From Thermodesulfovibrio sp. 3907-1M (GTDB lineage: Bacteria > Nitrospirota > Thermodesulfovibrionia > Thermodesulfovibrionales > Thermodesulfovibrionaceae), in assembly GCF_040450955.1 (NCBI RefSeq), contig NZ_CP144373.1, forward strand, positions 431,001-495,000: DNA of 64,000 nucleotides, read 5' to 3'. The notes under the pieces are model-generated. The model had not been told where the DNA came from. It saw only the letters and a program-made list of their open reading frames with translations, and searched no databases. Position numbers and translations under genes: made by a program. Positions 26,471-34,673 of the stretch are shown here, piece after piece. Position 1 is the first letter of the stretch, and each line of letters opens with the position of its first letter.

Positions 26471-27952
26471 ATGCAGGAAACGCCTTTATCTGAACTTATC
26501 CAGCAGAGGATTAAAAAACTTGAAACACTGAGAAGTCTTGGTATTGAACCTTACAATGGAGTTTTTGATCCTGAATACAGCACTGAAGAAATTTTTACAA
26601 AATTTGGAGATCTTGATAAAGAAAAACTGGAGCAGGAAAACATACGAACCTCAGCTGCTGGAAGAATAATTCTTTTAAGAGATTTTGGTAAAGCAGCTTT
26701 TGCCCATATACAGGATTCAAAGGGAAGAATTCAAATTTATCTAAGAAAAGATGTCTTAGGAGAAAAATTTTCTTTAATTAAAAATCTTGATATCGGCGAC
26801 ATTATTGGTGTTGAAGGAAAACTCTTTAGAACAAAGACAAATGAGTTAACAATAGAAGTTCATAACTTTGTTTTTTTAAGTAAATCCCTCAGGCCTCTTC
26901 CAGAAAAGTGGCATGGACTTAAAGATATAGAGGCAAGATACAGGCAGAGATATGTTGACCTTATTGTAAATCCATCAGTAAAGGAAACTTTTATAAAGAG
27001 ACAACAAATTATTAAGTATTTGAGAGAGTTTCTTGAAAGGGAAGGATTCCTTGAAGTTGAAACTCCTATGATGCATACAATTGCAGGAGGTGCGAGAGCA
27101 AAGCCATTTAAAACATATCATGAAGCTCTTGATATGGAGCTTTACTTAAGAATTGCACCAGAGCTTTATCTGAAAAGGCTTCTTGTGGGCGGATTTGAAA
27201 GAGTTTTTGAAATAGGGAAGAATTTTAGAAATGAGGGAATATCAACGAAGCACAATCCGGAATTCACAATGGTGGAGTTTTATGTGGCTTACAAAGACTA
27301 TAACTGGCTCATGGATTTTACAGAAAAGCTATTAGTTTACATTGTTGAAAAAGTCTCGGGAAGTCTTAAGGTAAAATACGGAGATTACACAATTGATTTC
27401 ACTCCACCTTTTAAAAGAATTGCCATGTATGATGCCCTGAAGACTAAAGGTGTGCCAGAGGAAGCACTAAAAAACAGAGATTTTGCTTTAAAATGGGCTA
27501 AGGACAAAGGTATAGAGATTCCTGAGGGAAGCTCTCTAAGCAAGGTTCTTGACGAGATATTTAAAGAAGTTGTGGAGCCTGAACTTATTCAGCCAACATT
27601 TATCATTGATTATCCTGTTGAGCTTTCTCCTCTGGCAAAGAGAAAAAAAGACAATCCAGAGCTTGTAGAAAGATTTGAACTTTTTATTGCTGGAAGGGAA
27701 ATGGCAAATGCCTTTTCAGAATTAAATGATCCTATTGATCAGAAAGAAAGATTTCTACGCCAGCTTGAAGAAAGGCTTAAAGGAGACGAAGAAGTGCCCG
27801 AGATGGATGAGGACTTTGTGAGAGCCCTTGAAGTTGGTATGCCTCCGGCAGCAGGAGAAGGCATTGGAATAGACAGACTTGTTATGATTTTAACTGACAC
27901 TCACTCAATAAGAGATGTTATACTTTTTCCTCTTTTAAGACCTGAGAGATGA
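26471..27952 (+). CDS. lysS: Lysyl-tRNA synthetase, class II
   Basis: 493 residues. An OB-fold anticodon-binding domain (residues ~55-150, with AAGRIILLRDFGKAAFAHIQ) is followed by the class II core: motif 1 near FLEVETPMMHTIAGGA, motif 2 in FERVFEIGKNFRNEGIST, and motif 3 in GEGIGIDRLVMILTD. It charges tRNA-Lys. The ATG at 26471 is preceded by a distant GGGGG and by TATAAA at 26457-26462, so the 5' leader may be very short. The stop overlaps the lolC start (ATGA). Confidence 0.95.
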   Translation: MQETPLSELIQQRIKKLETLRSLGIEPYNGVFDPEYSTEEIFTKFGDLDKEKLEQENIRTSAAGRIILLRDFGKAAFAHIQDSKGRIQIYLRKDVLGEKFSLIKNLDIGDIIGVEGKLFRTKTNELTIEVHNFVFLSKSLRPLPEKWHGLKDIEARYRQRYVDLIVNPSVKETFIKRQQIIKYLREFLEREGFLEVETPMMHTIAGGARAKPFKTYHEALDMELYLRIAPELYLKRLLVGGFERVFEIGKNFRNEGISTKHNPEFTMVEFYVAYKDYNWLMDFTEKLLVYIVEKVSGSLKVKYGDYTIDFTPPFKRIAMYDALKTKGVPEEALKNRDFALKWAKDKGIEIPEGSSLSKVLDEIFKEVVEPELIQPTFIIDYPVELSPLAKRKKDNPELVERFELFIAGREMANAFSELNDPIDQKERFLRQLEERLKGDEEVPEMDEDFVRALEVGMPPAAGEGIGIDRLVMILTDTHSIRDVILFPLLRPER

Positions 27953-29154
27953 GACTTCCTTTTTATATTGCTTTAAGGTATTTAAAGAGTAAAAAAAGAG
28001 GTTTTTCCTTCGGCACTATAATTTCCATAAGTGGAGTTGCATTAGGAGTTATGGCTCTGATTGTTGTTATTTCTGTAATAAGCGGATTTCATGAGGATTT
28101 ACAGAAAAAAATTCTTGGCACACAAGCACATGCTGTGGTTTTAAGTTACTCTGGAGGAATAGATAACTACAGAGCTGTTATGGATTTTTTATCAAAAAAA
28201 CAAGAAATTGAAGCATCCTCCCCTTTTGTAATGGGACAGGTTCTTATTTCCTCCGGTAAAAGAGCTCATGGAGTGTATCTTAGAGGGATTATTCCAGAGT
28301 ATGACATGAAAACTACAGAGGTTTTTAAACATGTTAAATATAAATATCAAAATTACACAGACCTGCCATGGATAATAATCGGCAAAGAACTGGCAAATCT
28401 TCTTGGAGTGCTTCCTGGAGACACAATTACAGTAATATCTCCAATGGGCTCAATTGGTCCATTGGGTATAATTCCAAAGGTCAGGAAGTTTACTGTTACA
28501 GGAATTTTTGAAATAGGAATGTATGAATATGACATGAATCTTGCAATAACAGACCTCAGGATAGCTCAAGATTTTTTTGAATATGGAGATAAAGTAACAG
28601 GTATTCAACTAAGACTTAAAGATGTCTACAAGGCAGATGTAATCTGTCAGAGAATTGCTCGTGAACTTGATGGAGAATTCTATCTCAAAGACTGGATGCA
28701 GATGAACAGAAACCTCTTTTCTGCCCTTAAGCTTGAAAAATTCACAATGTTTCTTATCCTTACATTGGTTGTGCTTGTTGCATCTTTTAATATAGTAAGC
28801 ATGTTAATGATAAATGTTACTGAAAAGCAGAGAGACATTGCTATACTTAAGTCAATGGGCGCAAAAGACAGTCTCATAAAGTGGATTTTCGTATGTCAGG
28901 GGCTTATTATTGGTTTAATTGGAACTTTTATAGGATTAACAGGAGGAGTCTTTCTATGTGAGATTGTTAAATCCTATGAAATTGTAAAACTTCCAGCAGA
29001 TGTTTACTATCTCAGTAAACTACCGGTTAAAATTAAAATTTTTGATGTTACGGTGATATGTGCATCTGCTTTATTTATCAGCCTTATTTCAACTGTTTAT
29101 CCTGCTCACAGGGCATCAAAAATAAATCCTGTTGAGATTCTGAGGTATGAGTGA
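27949..29154 (+). CDS. lolC: Lipoprotein-releasing ABC transporter permease LolC/LolE
   Basis: 401 residues. A first transmembrane helix (SISGVALGVMALIVVISVIS, ~25-50), a periplasmic domain of about 210 residues, and three C-terminal helices from ~265 on match LolC/E. The motif FGTIISISGVALGV and the C-terminal ASKINPVEILRYE are family hallmarks. It extracts lipoproteins from the inner membrane for delivery to LolA. Only one such gene is present, so the complex could be a homodimer with the downstream LolD. Confidence 0.9.
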   Translation: MRLPFYIALRYLKSKKRGFSFGTIISISGVALGVMALIVVISVISGFHEDLQKKILGTQAHAVVLSYSGGIDNYRAVMDFLSKKQEIEASSPFVMGQVLISSGKRAHGVYLRGIIPEYDMKTTEVFKHVKYKYQNYTDLPWIIIGKELANLLGVLPGDTITVISPMGSIGPLGIIPKVRKFTVTGIFEIGMYEYDMNLAITDLRIAQDFFEYGDKVTGIQLRLKDVYKADVICQRIARELDGEFYLKDWMQMNRNLFSALKLEKFTMFLILTLVVLVASFNIVSMLMINVTEKQRDIAILKSMGAKDSLIKWIFVCQGLIIGLIGTFIGLTGGVFLCEIVKSYEIVKLPADVYYLSKLPVKIKIFDVTVICASALFISLISTVYPAHRASKINPVEILRYE

Positions 29155-29399
29155 TGTTTAGATTGATAAGAAACATTGGATGCCTGAGCATAATTGTATT
29201 TATCGTTTTTGTTATTGTTGCAGTGTTTTTTGGTGGAGAAAAAATCAGACAGGTAGGCGATAAAACAACTGGAATTGTTAAAAAAGGATTTCACTATACT
29301 GCAGACAAAGCAGATAGGATTCACCAGGATATAATGAAAAAAATAAATGAATTTGGAAAACCCTTCCATGAAAGAGATACTAAGGACAAAGAACCTTAA
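29151..29399 (+). CDS. Small single-helix membrane protein between lolC and lolD
   Basis: 82 residues. A transmembrane helix (about residues 9-28, CLSIIVFIVFVIVAVFF) is followed by a charged soluble tail with a stretch like GDKTTGIVKKGFHYTADKADRI. I do not recognise the family. Its start overlaps lolC by 4 bases and its 3' end overlaps lolD by about 32 bases, so it is clearly part of the operon. A helper role in lipoprotein release is only an inference from position. Confidence 0.6.
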   Translation: MMFRLIRNIGCLSIIVFIVFVIVAVFFGGEKIRQVGDKTTGIVKKGFHYTADKADRIHQDIMKKINEFGKPFHERDTKDKEP

Positions 29400-30066
29400 A
29401 AAAACTTACTGGACAAAGGCTGGTTCAATAGAAGTATTGAAAGGGATTGATTTTACAGCCTATCAAGGTGAGATTGTGGCTATAACAGGAGCAAGCGGAG
29501 TTGGTAAAAGCACTTTTCTCCATGTGATTGGAACACTGGATAAACCAACCTCTGGTGATATTTTATTCAAATTTCAAGAGGAAATAAATCCTTTAAAGCT
29601 TTCAGCAGATTCTCTCGCAGAGTTTCGTAACAAACATATTGGTTTTGTCTTTCAGTTTCACTATCTTTTGCCAGAGTTTAATGTTCTGGAAAATGTTATA
29701 ATGCCGGAGTTAATTGCATCGCATTACAGCAAGACTAAGTTAACTCAAAATGTCATTAAAGAAAGGGCTTTTGAAATACTGAAAAAATTAGGATTATCAG
29801 AACGAGCCCAACATCGTCCTGGTGAGCTCTCAGGTGGAGAGCAACAGAGAGTTGCCGTGGCAAGAGCTTTGTTTAAAAATCCTTCTTTGGTGCTTGCCGA
29901 TGAGCCCACAGGAAATCTTGATTCAAGGTCAGCTCATGAGCTTTTTGAGCTTTTTAAAAAAATTAACTCTGAAGAAGGCATTACCTTTATAATTGTTACT
30001 CATAATGAAGCAATTGCTCAAAAATGCACAAGAACACTGAGAATGATAGATGGAGTTTTAACCTGA
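29368..30066 (+). CDS. lolD: Lipoprotein-releasing ABC transporter ATPase LolD
   Basis: 232 residues from the ATG at 29368, giving [14 protein letters not shown]; an upstream ATG at 29347 would add seven unlikely residues. Walker A is GASGVGKST, the signature [15 protein letters not shown], and Walker [14 protein letters not shown]; the last is typical of the MacB/LolD group. It powers the LolC/E permease. Confidence 0.92.
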   Translation: MKEILRTKNLKKTYWTKAGSIEVLKGIDFTAYQGEIVAITGASGVGKSTFLHVIGTLDKPTSGDILFKFQEEINPLKLSADSLAEFRNKHIGFVFQFHYLLPEFNVLENVIMPELIASHYSKTKLTQNVIKERAFEILKKLGLSERAQHRPGELSGGEQQRVAVARALFKNPSLVLADEPTGNLDSRSAHELFELFKKINSEEGITFIIVTHNEAIAQKCTRTLRMIDGVLT

Positions 30067-30096
30067 AGTAGTTACCTGAAACTGACGATATAAATT

Positions 30097-30614
30097 GTCA
30101 TCCCAGCCTTTTTATATCTCATTCCGAGGGTGGTATCCCACTTTTTTTGTCATTCCGAGTGTGGCATTCCACTTTTTTTGTCATTCCGAGGGTGGCTTTC
30201 CACTTTTTTTTGTCATTCCGAGGGTGGCATTCCATTTTTTTTTTGTCATTCCGAGGGTGGCATTCCACCCGAGGAATCTCTAACTCTTCCAATGTCGAAA
30301 GAAACGAAGGAGATTCCTCGCTTGCGCTCGGAATGACAAATTGAAAGGTCATTCCGAGGGGCTCAATGCCATTTTCATTGTCATTCCGAGGGTGGCATTC
30401 CATTTTTTTTTGTCATTCCGAGGGTGGCATTCCACCCGAGGAATCTCTGAGTCTTCCGATGTCGAAAGAAACAAAGGAGATTCCTCGCCTGCTTACGCAG
30501 GCTCGGAATGACAAAGGAAAAAGGTCTGAATCACAAGGTATGGGCAGGCTCGGAATGACACCCCTTTTCTGTCATTGCGAGCCCGACGGAGTCGGGCGTG
30601 GCAATCTCCTCTTT
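30097..30614. repeat. Dispersed palindromic repeat array 3
   Basis: A dense array between lolD and tRNA-Val. It contains a tandem run (30118-30275), two complete two-arm units with the TCTTCCAATG/GATGTCGAAAG loop, and at 30571-30610 one arm of a sister family, GTCATTGCGAG with a CCCGACG/GTCGGG core and GTGGCAATCTC. Short open frames in it have repetitive translations and are not genes. Confidence 0.88.
30118..30275 (+). repeat. Tandem 31-33 bp units, each a small hairpin with a T-run
   Basis: Five head-to-tail copies begin near 30118, 30150, 30181, 30213 and 30246. Each reads TCATTCCGAGGGTGGCATTC-CAC followed by seven to nine Ts; the last one continues into a complete arm. GTGG/CCAC plus the T-run resembles a minimal intrinsic terminator on the plus strand. 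Confidence 0.8.
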
Positions 30615-30673
30615 AATGCGAAAAAACACTATTGACAATATCAGTAGAAAATTATTTATAATTAACAATCATC

Positions 30674-30745
30674 AGGCGCGTAGCTCAGTGGGAGAGCGCT
30701 TCCTTGACGCGGAAGAGGTCGTGGGTTCGATCCCCTCCGCGCCTA
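30674..30745 (+). tRNA. tRNA-Val (anticodon GAC)
   Basis: A 72-base cloverleaf. The acceptor pairs AGGCGCG with CGCGCCT and has discriminator A. The anticodon stem CTTCC/GGAAG encloses the loop TTGACGC, giving GAC. The T-loop TTCGATC is standard; the T-stem has one T-T mismatch. No CCA is encoded. Confidence 0.93.
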
Positions 30746-30891
30746 CTGTAAAATCAATGGATTGGGAAAGCCACAAAATCAGCTGTCTTCTTTTTTCCAC
30801 AGAGTGTATCCATAAATACACACCATAAAACACAAAAAAACAGCAAATAAAGGGATTTTCATCTGGCAGAAAAATTGCATTCATACTAAAT
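30746..30891. other. Intergenic stretch with no recognised feature
   Basis: I see no gene, hairpin terminator or repeat arm here between tRNA-Val and the next repeat copy. Confidence 0.4.
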
Positions 30892-31015
30892 GTCATTCCG
30901 AGGATGAGATTCCTCACTCTGCTCGTGCTCCGTTCGGAATGACAAACTAAAACTGTCATTCTTAGCTAATTTTTTTGTTATTCCGAGCCTGCGTAAGCAG
31001 ACGAGGAATCCCCCC
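30892..31015. repeat. Dispersed palindromic repeat copies upstream of the porin
   Basis: A short two-arm copy at about 30893-30945 (GTCATTCCGAGGATGAGATTC opening, GTTCGGAATGAC closing) is followed by a single arm with the CCTGCG/AAGCAG core at about 30980-31012. A further arm sits inside the porin leader at 31157-31188. Confidence 0.8.
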
Positions 31016-31044
31016 TTGACAAAGGGTAAAAACTATGCTAAAAT
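31016..31044 (+). promoter_or_regulatory. Strong sigma-70 promoter of the major porin
   Basis: A perfect TTGACA (31016-31021), a 17-base spacer and TAAAAT (31039-31044). Transcription would begin near 31051, leaving a leader of about 200 bases. Confidence 0.75.
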
Positions 31045-31050
31045 TTTTTA

Positions 31051-31249
31051 AACTTGACAAAAAGGAGGTGAGAAGGCGAACACGGTGCAGTGGGGGGCAA
31101 CCCCAAATCTGAGGAGAGACAGAGAAGGTTCTTTATGATGTGAGAATACTTTCTCTGTCATTCCAAGCGCAAGCGAGGAATCTCCTCCTTATTAATGTAG
31201 TACCACCGCCCTTGGCGGTGTAACTGAACTAACCGATGGAGGTTAGGAA
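31051..31249 (+). promoter_or_regulatory. Structured 5' leader of the porin mRNA
   Basis: The leader contains GGGG/CCCC at 31092-31104, an 11-bp stem at 31118-31128 with 31149-31159, an embedded repeat arm (31157-31188), a CACCGCC/GGCGGTG hairpin (about 31201-31217), and a CTAACC/GGTTAG hairpin whose loop and 3' arm hold the GGAGG ribosome site just before the GTG start. No known riboswitch class is recognised. Bases 31075-31088 are complementary to 32747-32760 in the 3' untranslated region. Confidence 0.5.
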
Positions 31250-32722
31250 GTGAAAAAGTATGCAACTATTTTAGCAGTATTGGTTCTTCTCTTAGGTCTT
31301 GCTGCATTGAGCTATGCAGCACCAGCAGAAATCCCATCAGACACAACAGCAGTAATCGCAAAAGGAAAAACCCAGATTACCCTCGGCGGTGAACTGCGTT
31401 TCAGAGGATTATATGGGAGCAATTTAGCAGTAAAAGATGAAGGATATTATGACACTAAAACTACTTGGTATCTTGATCCAACAAATGGGCAACCTAAGTC
31501 CACGACAACATTTACACAAAATAAAAACACTTCCTACTATGATTATCGTGTAAGGCTCAATCTTGAAGCAAAGGTTTCTCCAAATACAACTGGATATGTT
31601 GAAGTTGAAAGTAACAAAACTACCGACAATAGTTCTGAAAATGTAACCTGGGGTTCTGGCACAAAGGGTCCAAAAGGTAACTATCCCTTTGGTAACTGGC
31701 ATGATGAGTCAAATCTTTACATTCGTCAGGCATGGATTCAGTATCAGGGTAGCGGACTTCTTGGTGTTCCAGCAGGCTTTAAAGTAGGTCGTCAGCTCAT
31801 CAAGCTCGGCTACGGACTCTTCTTTGACCACTCCTACTATGGTGATGATGCTATCCTCGTATTCGTTCAGCCATTAAAAGAGCTCACAATTGCAGCGCAT
31901 ACAATCAAGTTTTATGAAGGATATCCATTTCTTAATGACGATTCTACAGCATATGGAATTCTTGCTGCCTATGCAGGAAAAGGCTTTGGTTTAAGCGCTG
32001 ATATTACCTATGTTGATCATCAGAACATAGGTAATACAGGATTCGCTGGTCTTTTGCCAGATATTCATCTCTGGAACTTTGGTTTAAGAGGTAATGTTGA
32101 TGACATTGCTGGAACAGGGCTTAACTTCAGAGCAGATGTTGAGTTCCAGACTGGTAAGATTAATGATTATAGCACTACAATAGATAATGTAAAACTCAGA
32201 GGCTGGGCAGCTCTTGCAGGACTTGACTACAAATTCAAAGCAGTTCCGTTAACACTTACAGCAGAGTATGCAATTGGTAGTGGTGACAAAGATAGCACAG
32301 ACAATAAGATGGAAGCATTCATTACAGCTCTTGGTCCAGAGCAGCACTATACATTTATCTATGAATATCTTGCGCCAACTGCATGTAACTTCTCTCTCGG
32401 AACCAAAATTGGCACAGGTCTTTGCAATACCCAGTATGTGAAATTCGGTGGCTCATATGACATCACAAAAGACATCAATGCAAAGCTTTACGGCTACTGG
32501 TTAAGAGCTCAAAAAGCAGTAGCTATTAATAATAAGTCTTTAGAGAAAGACAAAGACCTTGGCTGGGAAGTTGATGCTACAGTAACCTATCAGATTGACA
32601 AAGGACTCAAATACTGGGTAGAAGGTGGCTACTTCTGGCCTGGCGATGCTTACAAGCTCAGCAGCGGAAAAGATGCTGCTGATGCCTGGGCAGTAAGACA
32701 CGGAATCCAGCTCAACTTCTAA
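31250..32722 (+). CDS. Major outer-membrane porin-like beta-barrel protein
   Basis: 490 residues starting with GTG. A signal peptide (MKKYATILAVLVLLLGLAAL to SYAAPAE) is followed by alternating amphipathic strands and a C-terminal phenylalanine (GIQLNF), the outer-membrane assembly signal. Segments such as KTQITLGGELRFRG and FKVGRQLIKLGYGLFFDHS resemble alginate-export-type porins. Two cysteines lie near residues 380-400. The strong promoter, long leader and strong terminator suggest an abundant, singly transcribed protein. The substrate is unknown. Confidence 0.82.
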   Translation: MKKYATILAVLVLLLGLAALSYAAPAEIPSDTTAVIAKGKTQITLGGELRFRGLYGSNLAVKDEGYYDTKTTWYLDPTNGQPKSTTTFTQNKNTSYYDYRVRLNLEAKVSPNTTGYVEVESNKTTDNSSENVTWGSGTKGPKGNYPFGNWHDESNLYIRQAWIQYQGSGLLGVPAGFKVGRQLIKLGYGLFFDHSYYGDDAILVFVQPLKELTIAAHTIKFYEGYPFLNDDSTAYGILAAYAGKGFGLSADITYVDHQNIGNTGFAGLLPDIHLWNFGLRGNVDDIAGTGLNFRADVEFQTGKINDYSTTIDNVKLRGWAALAGLDYKFKAVPLTLTAEYAIGSGDKDSTDNKMEAFITALGPEQHYTFIYEYLAPTACNFSLGTKIGTGLCNTQYVKFGGSYDITKDINAKLYGYWLRAQKAVAINNKSLEKDKDLGWEVDATVTYQIDKGLKYWVEGGYFWPGDAYKLSSGKDAADAWAVRHGIQLNF

Positions 32723-32765
32723 TTGCCTTAATATGTAAAATTGAACGCACCGTGTTCGTCATACA

Positions 32766-32793
32766 GGCGGGGGACTCCCCCCGCCTTTTTTAT
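32766..32793 (+). terminator. Rho-independent terminator of the porin gene
   Basis: GGCGGGGG/CCCCCGCC stem with a short loop, followed by TTTTTTA. It lies 44 bases after the porin stop codon. Confidence 0.9.
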
Positions 32794-32889
32794 TGATTCT
32801 TTCCTATGTTGCTATTCCGTTTTTTTCTTTTGTCGTTCTATTTTTTTCTTTCCGTTTTTTTCTCTGTCTTCTGTTTTTTCTCTGTCCTT

Positions 32890-33413
32890 CCGACCTTTTT
32901 CCTTTGTCATTCCGAGCCTGCCCATACCTTGTGATTCCGACCTTTTTCCTTTGTCATTCCGAGCGGAGCGAGGAATCTCCTCCTTACAATAGAGATTGCC
33001 ACGCCCGACTTCGTCGGGCTCGCAATGACAGATTTGGGTTGTCATTCCGAGGCTGCCAGAGGCAGGCGAGGAATCTCCTTTGTTTCTTTCGGCATTGGAA
33101 GACTTAGAGATTCCTCGGGTGGAATGCCACCCTCGGAATGACAAAAAAAGTGGGATGCCACCCTCGGAATGACAATGAAAATGGCATTGAGCCCCTCGGA
33201 ATGACCTTTCAATTTGTCATTCCGAGCGGAGCGAGGAATCTCCTTCGTTTCTTTCGGCATTGGAAGACTCAGAGATTCCTCGGGTGGGATGCCACCCTCG
33301 GAATGACAAAAAAAAGTGGAATGCCACCCTCGGAATGACAAAAAAAGGTGGAATGCCACCCTCGGAATGACAAAAAAAAGTGGAATGCCACCCTCGGAAT
33401 GACCTTTCAATTT
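32890..33413. repeat. Dispersed palindromic repeat array 4
   Basis: Starts with short direct copies of CTTTTTCCTTTGTCATTCCGA, then a composite unit (32953-33030) that joins a GTCATTCCGAG arm to an inverted arm of the GTCATTGCGAG family through the loop TCCTTACAATAGA. Two units with the TCTTTCGGCATTGGAAGACT loop follow, and then tandem 31-33-bp half-arms on the minus strand (about 33300-33405). Confidence 0.88.
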
Positions 33414-33793
33414 GTCATCCCGAGCGGAGCGAGGGATCTCCCCCTCTTTAAAATGTTAAAATATCTCATGCCAGAGCAATATTATGTTTACATAATGACA
33501 AACAAATACAACACAGTCCTTTATACAGGGGTTACCAATAACCTCATAAAGAGAGTATATGAACACAAAAACAAGCTTGTGAAAGGATTTACATCAAAAT
33601 ACAACATAACAAAACTTGTCTATTACGAAATTGCAAGAGATGTCAATGAAGCAATAAAAAGAGAAAAACAGATAAAAAGCTGGAGTAGGGATAAAAAAGA
33701 GTCTTTGATAGAAAGTATTAATCCGCAATGGAAGGACCTTTATGAAGAAATCGTTGAATAACGGAGGAGATTCCTCGCTTCGCTCGGAATGAC
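33414..33793 (+). mobile_element. GIY-YIG gene bounded by inverted repeat arms (candidate autonomous element)
   Basis: The left arm (33414-33443) reads GTCATCCCGAGCGGAGCG then AGGGATCTCC. The right arm (33764-33793) is its inverse, GGAGATTCCTCGCTTCGC then TCGGAATGAC. The two arms differ at only a few bases. Everything between them is the GIY-YIG reading frame plus a few bases. The same arms without the gene, joined by short loops, make up the repeat arrays on both sides. That the gene mobilises or maintains the repeats is an inference. Confidence 0.6.
33453..33761 (+). CDS. GIY-YIG nuclease-fold protein (small, YhbQ/UPF0213-like)
   Basis: 102 residues from the ATG at 33453; an ATG at 33468 is an alternative. 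The GIY-YIG core is visible as YYVYIMTN (residues 10-17) and VLYTGVTNNL (22-31), followed by the conserved Arg34 and His38 in KRVYEHK and the glutamate in AIKREKQIKSWSR. The C-terminus is INPQWKDLYEEI, typical of the stand-alone family. The frame upstream of 33453 reads through repeat arms and is not part of the protein. No good ribosome site is seen. Such proteins are DNA endonucleases or relatives of unknown role; here the gene fills the loop between two inverted repeat arms. Confidence 0.83.
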   Translation: MLKYLMPEQYYVYIMTNKYNTVLYTGVTNNLIKRVYEHKNKLVKGFTSKYNITKLVYYEIARDVNEAIKREKQIKSWSRDKKESLIESINPQWKDLYEEIVE

Positions 33794-34372
33794 AAAGTAA
33801 AGGTGGAATGCCACCCTCGGAATGACAATGAAAATGGCATTGAGCCCCGCGGAATGACCTTTTTTTGTCATTCCGAGCCTGCCAGAGGCAGGCGAGGAAT
33901 CTCATTTGTTTCTTTCGGCATTGGAAGACTCAGAGATTCCTCGGGTGGGATACCACCCTCGGAATGACAAAAAAAGTGGAATGTCACCCTCGGAATGACA
34001 AAAAAAAGTGGAATGTCACCCTCGGAATGACAAAAAAAAGTGGGATGCCACCCTCGGAATGACCTTTCAATTTGTCATTCCGAGCGGAGCGAGGAATCTC
34101 CTTTGTTTCTTTCGGCATTGGAAGACTCAGAGATTCCTCGGGTGGGATGCCACCCTCGGAATGACAAAAAAAGCGGGATTACACCCTCGGAATGACCTTT
34201 CAATTTGTCATTCCGAGCGGAGCGAGGAATCTCCTTCGTTTCTTTCGGCATTGGAAGACTCAGAGATTCCTCGGGTGGAATGCCACCCTCGGAATGACAA
34301 AAAAAAGTGGGATGCCACCCTCGGAATGACAATGAAAATGGCATTGAGCCCCTCGGAATGACAAAAAGAGAA
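33794..34372. repeat. Dispersed palindromic repeat array 5
   Basis: Three two-arm units in the same orientation, each with the TTTCTTTCGGCATTGGAAG loop (starting near 33867, 34074 and 34206), separated by tandem half-arms with A-runs. It ends about 100 bases before tRNA-Ala. The copies are nearly identical, so they spread recently or are being homogenised. Confidence 0.88.
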
Positions 34373-34475
34373 GTTTTGGATGACAGTAGAGAGGCTTGGG
34401 AGGCATTTAAAGAATTGGAAAGATACTCCATTACACTCAAAGTGAGAGAGTTTCACAAACTCTTGAAAAATAAAG

Positions 34476-34548
34476 TGGAGGCGAAGGGATTCGAACCCAC
34501 GACCTCCTGCGTGCAAAGCAGGCGCTCTCCCAACTGAGCTACGCCCCC
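34476..34548 (-). tRNA. tRNA-Ala (anticodon TGC)
   Basis: A 73-base minus-strand cloverleaf. The acceptor GGGGGCG pairs with CGCCTCC (one G-T pair), discriminator A. The anticodon stem CCTGC/GCAGG encloses the loop TTTGCAC, giving TGC. The T-loop is TTCGAAT. It lies just downstream of tRNA-Ile. Confidence 0.95.
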
Positions 34549-34558
34549 ACATTCTCAA

Positions 34559-34633
<75 letters not shown>

Positions 34634-34673
34634 ATCAAAATTTAAATTAACCTAAAATGTTATATTTTGTCAA

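Noticed and set aside
30598..30828. A 76-residue frame across tRNA-Val.
   Set aside because: It is only the translation of the tRNA gene and its flanks.
30118..34372. The arrays with regular 31-38 bp repeats look like CRISPR at first sight.
   Set aside because: Spacers are absent or are T-runs, the arms occur in both directions, the units are palindromic with changing cores, and no cas genes are near.
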